This document shows positions 5,996-6,354 of a stretch of DNA of 6,354 nucleotides, in pieces. Made by a program: the position numbers and the translations under genes. Location of the stretch: the NCBI GenBank assembly GCA_031271375.1, contig JAISVU010000167.1, positions 1-6,354 on the forward strand. Reading direction: 5' to 3'. The notes below the pieces were generated by a model. That model was not told where the DNA came from. It ran no database searches and saw only the letters and a list, made by a program, of their open reading frames with translations. The stretch's first letter is position 1, and each line of letters begins with the position of its first letter. This DNA is from Clostridiales bacterium (GTDB taxonomy: Bacteria > Bacillota > Clostridia > Lachnospirales > WRAX01).

Positions 5996-6139
5996 TTGGA
6001 TAATGTTGTTGTCTTTCAGGTACAGCAGAAAAAATCGTACAACATACACGATATGATCAACTCGGTTATGACGTTCATGCAATGGATCGACCGCAATCCG
6101 ATTTTTTACGAAAAAGATAACGGCAATATTCTTATTTAG
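5996..6139 (+). CDS. Short unassigned reading frame (47 residues), perhaps a 3' gene fragment
   Basis: The frame is open from 5975 and ends at TAG 6137-6139. A TTG at 5996 with AGGGGG 10 nt upstream could be a start. The composition looks protein-like (KKSYNIHDMINSVMTFMQWI, then DRNPIFYEKDNGNIL) and lies on the same strand as the following zinc-ribbon gene. I do not recognise the family. It abuts the polymerase fragment on the other strand, so it may be the tail of a gene whose front was lost at a rearrangement near 5987. Confidence 0.3.
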   Translation: MDNVVVFQVQQKKSYNIHDMINSVMTFMQWIDRNPIFYEKDNGNILI

Positions 6140-6184
6140 GTCAACTCGGTTTATATTTTATTTGCAGAGCCTTATGCAAGTCCT

Positions 6185-6189
6185 GGAGG
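6185..6189 (+). promoter_or_regulatory. Ribosome binding site of the small zinc-ribbon gene
   Basis: GGAGG lies 4 nt before ATG 6194. The spacing is short but usable, and it supports 6194 as the original start. Confidence 0.55.
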
Positions 6190-6193
6190 TACC

Positions 6194-6354
6194 ATGTTTT
6201 CACCGATTTCAATAGAAGAATTTATGAAGAGCTATAAAAGAATAACCCAAGCGAGAACGCCGACGAGCTTCGCGATTCGCTTATCAAAGCCGCCGCCGCA
6301 AAAAAGAACGGCGCGGCTTGCCACATCTGCGGCCAGCCGATATGGGCTATAGGT
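6194..6354 (+). pseudogene. Small zinc-ribbon protein gene, frameshifted and cut by the window edge
   Basis: From ATG 6194 the frame reads MFSPISIEEFMKSYK, then goes out of phase. From 6241 the next frame continues the protein-like sequence NNPSENADELRDSLIKAAAA and KKNGAACHICGQPIWAIG to the window edge. Adding one base to the A-run at 6236-6239 (AAAA to AAAAA) would join the two as SYKKNNPSEN. The upper frame alone runs to a TAG at 6351-6353 with an unlikely Pro/Arg/Ala-rich sequence. CHICG gives half of a probable zinc-ribbon; the second Cys pair would lie beyond the window. From memory, small clostridial proteins with a C-x-x-C-G-x-P-I-W pattern exist, but their role is unknown to me. It is either a true frameshift mutation or a homopolymer sequencing error. 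Confidence 0.5.

Noticed and set aside
5990..6082. Upstream half of the 82-codon minus-strand frame (about 5990-6082) as part of the polymerase
   Set aside because: Its first ~30 codons do not resemble the polymerase N-terminus and lie antisense to the more protein-like plus-strand frame, so only the part below about 5986 is assigned to the fragment.
6057..6151. 11-bp direct repeat TCAACTCGGTT at 6057-6067 and 6141-6151
   Set aside because: Repeats of this length are expected by chance a few times in a window of this size, and no larger duplication or mobile-element structure surrounds it.
1..6354. CRISPR arrays, tRNA or rRNA genes, riboswitches, complete insertion sequences or phage genes
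   Set aside because: I saw no regularly spaced repeats, no tRNA-like cloverleaf and no transposase or integrase motif on either strand.

Overview
The window looks like part of a plant-glycan or plant-glycoside utilisation locus from an anaerobic Firmicute, probably a gut or rumen Clostridia member. The grounds are strong GGAGG-type ribosome binding sites, GTG and TTG start codons, a YesN-like AraC regulator, and family resemblance of the enzymes. No species can be named from the sequence.

Layout. (1) Positions 1-456 hold the 3' end of a family 3 glycoside hydrolase gene, with its fibronectin-III-like domain and an extra C-terminal tail. (2) Converging on it, with stop codons overlapping by 4 bp, is an AraC/YesN-family regulator on the minus strand (453-1682). 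(3) A 74-bp divergent promoter region (1683-1756) carries a perfect 12-bp palindrome. (4) A two-gene plus-strand operon follows: an alpha/beta-hydrolase esterase (1757-2755) and a 916-residue GH78 alpha-L-rhamnosidase (2771-5521), 15 bp apart and in the same reading frame. (5) A rho-independent terminator lies at 5531-5573. (6) The last ~750 bp are more AT-rich and look decayed. They hold a possible winged-helix remnant, a clear fragment of a Y-family DNA polymerase on the minus strand, a short unassigned plus-strand reading frame, and a frameshifted small zinc-ribbon gene that runs off the window.

How the genes may work together (inference). Neither the esterase nor the rhamnosidase has a signal peptide, so both should act in the cytoplasm on imported oligosaccharides or small glycosides. 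Deacetylation, removal of terminal rhamnose and removal of beta-linked glucose would dismantle an acetylated rhamnosyl-glucoside. The adjacent AraC regulator is the natural candidate controller.

The most interesting signal is that all three enzymes, which have unrelated folds, end in a similar ~65-78 residue, probably helical, C-terminal tail that does not belong to their catalytic families. It could be a common association, localisation or stability module for a set of cytoplasmic glycan-degrading enzymes.
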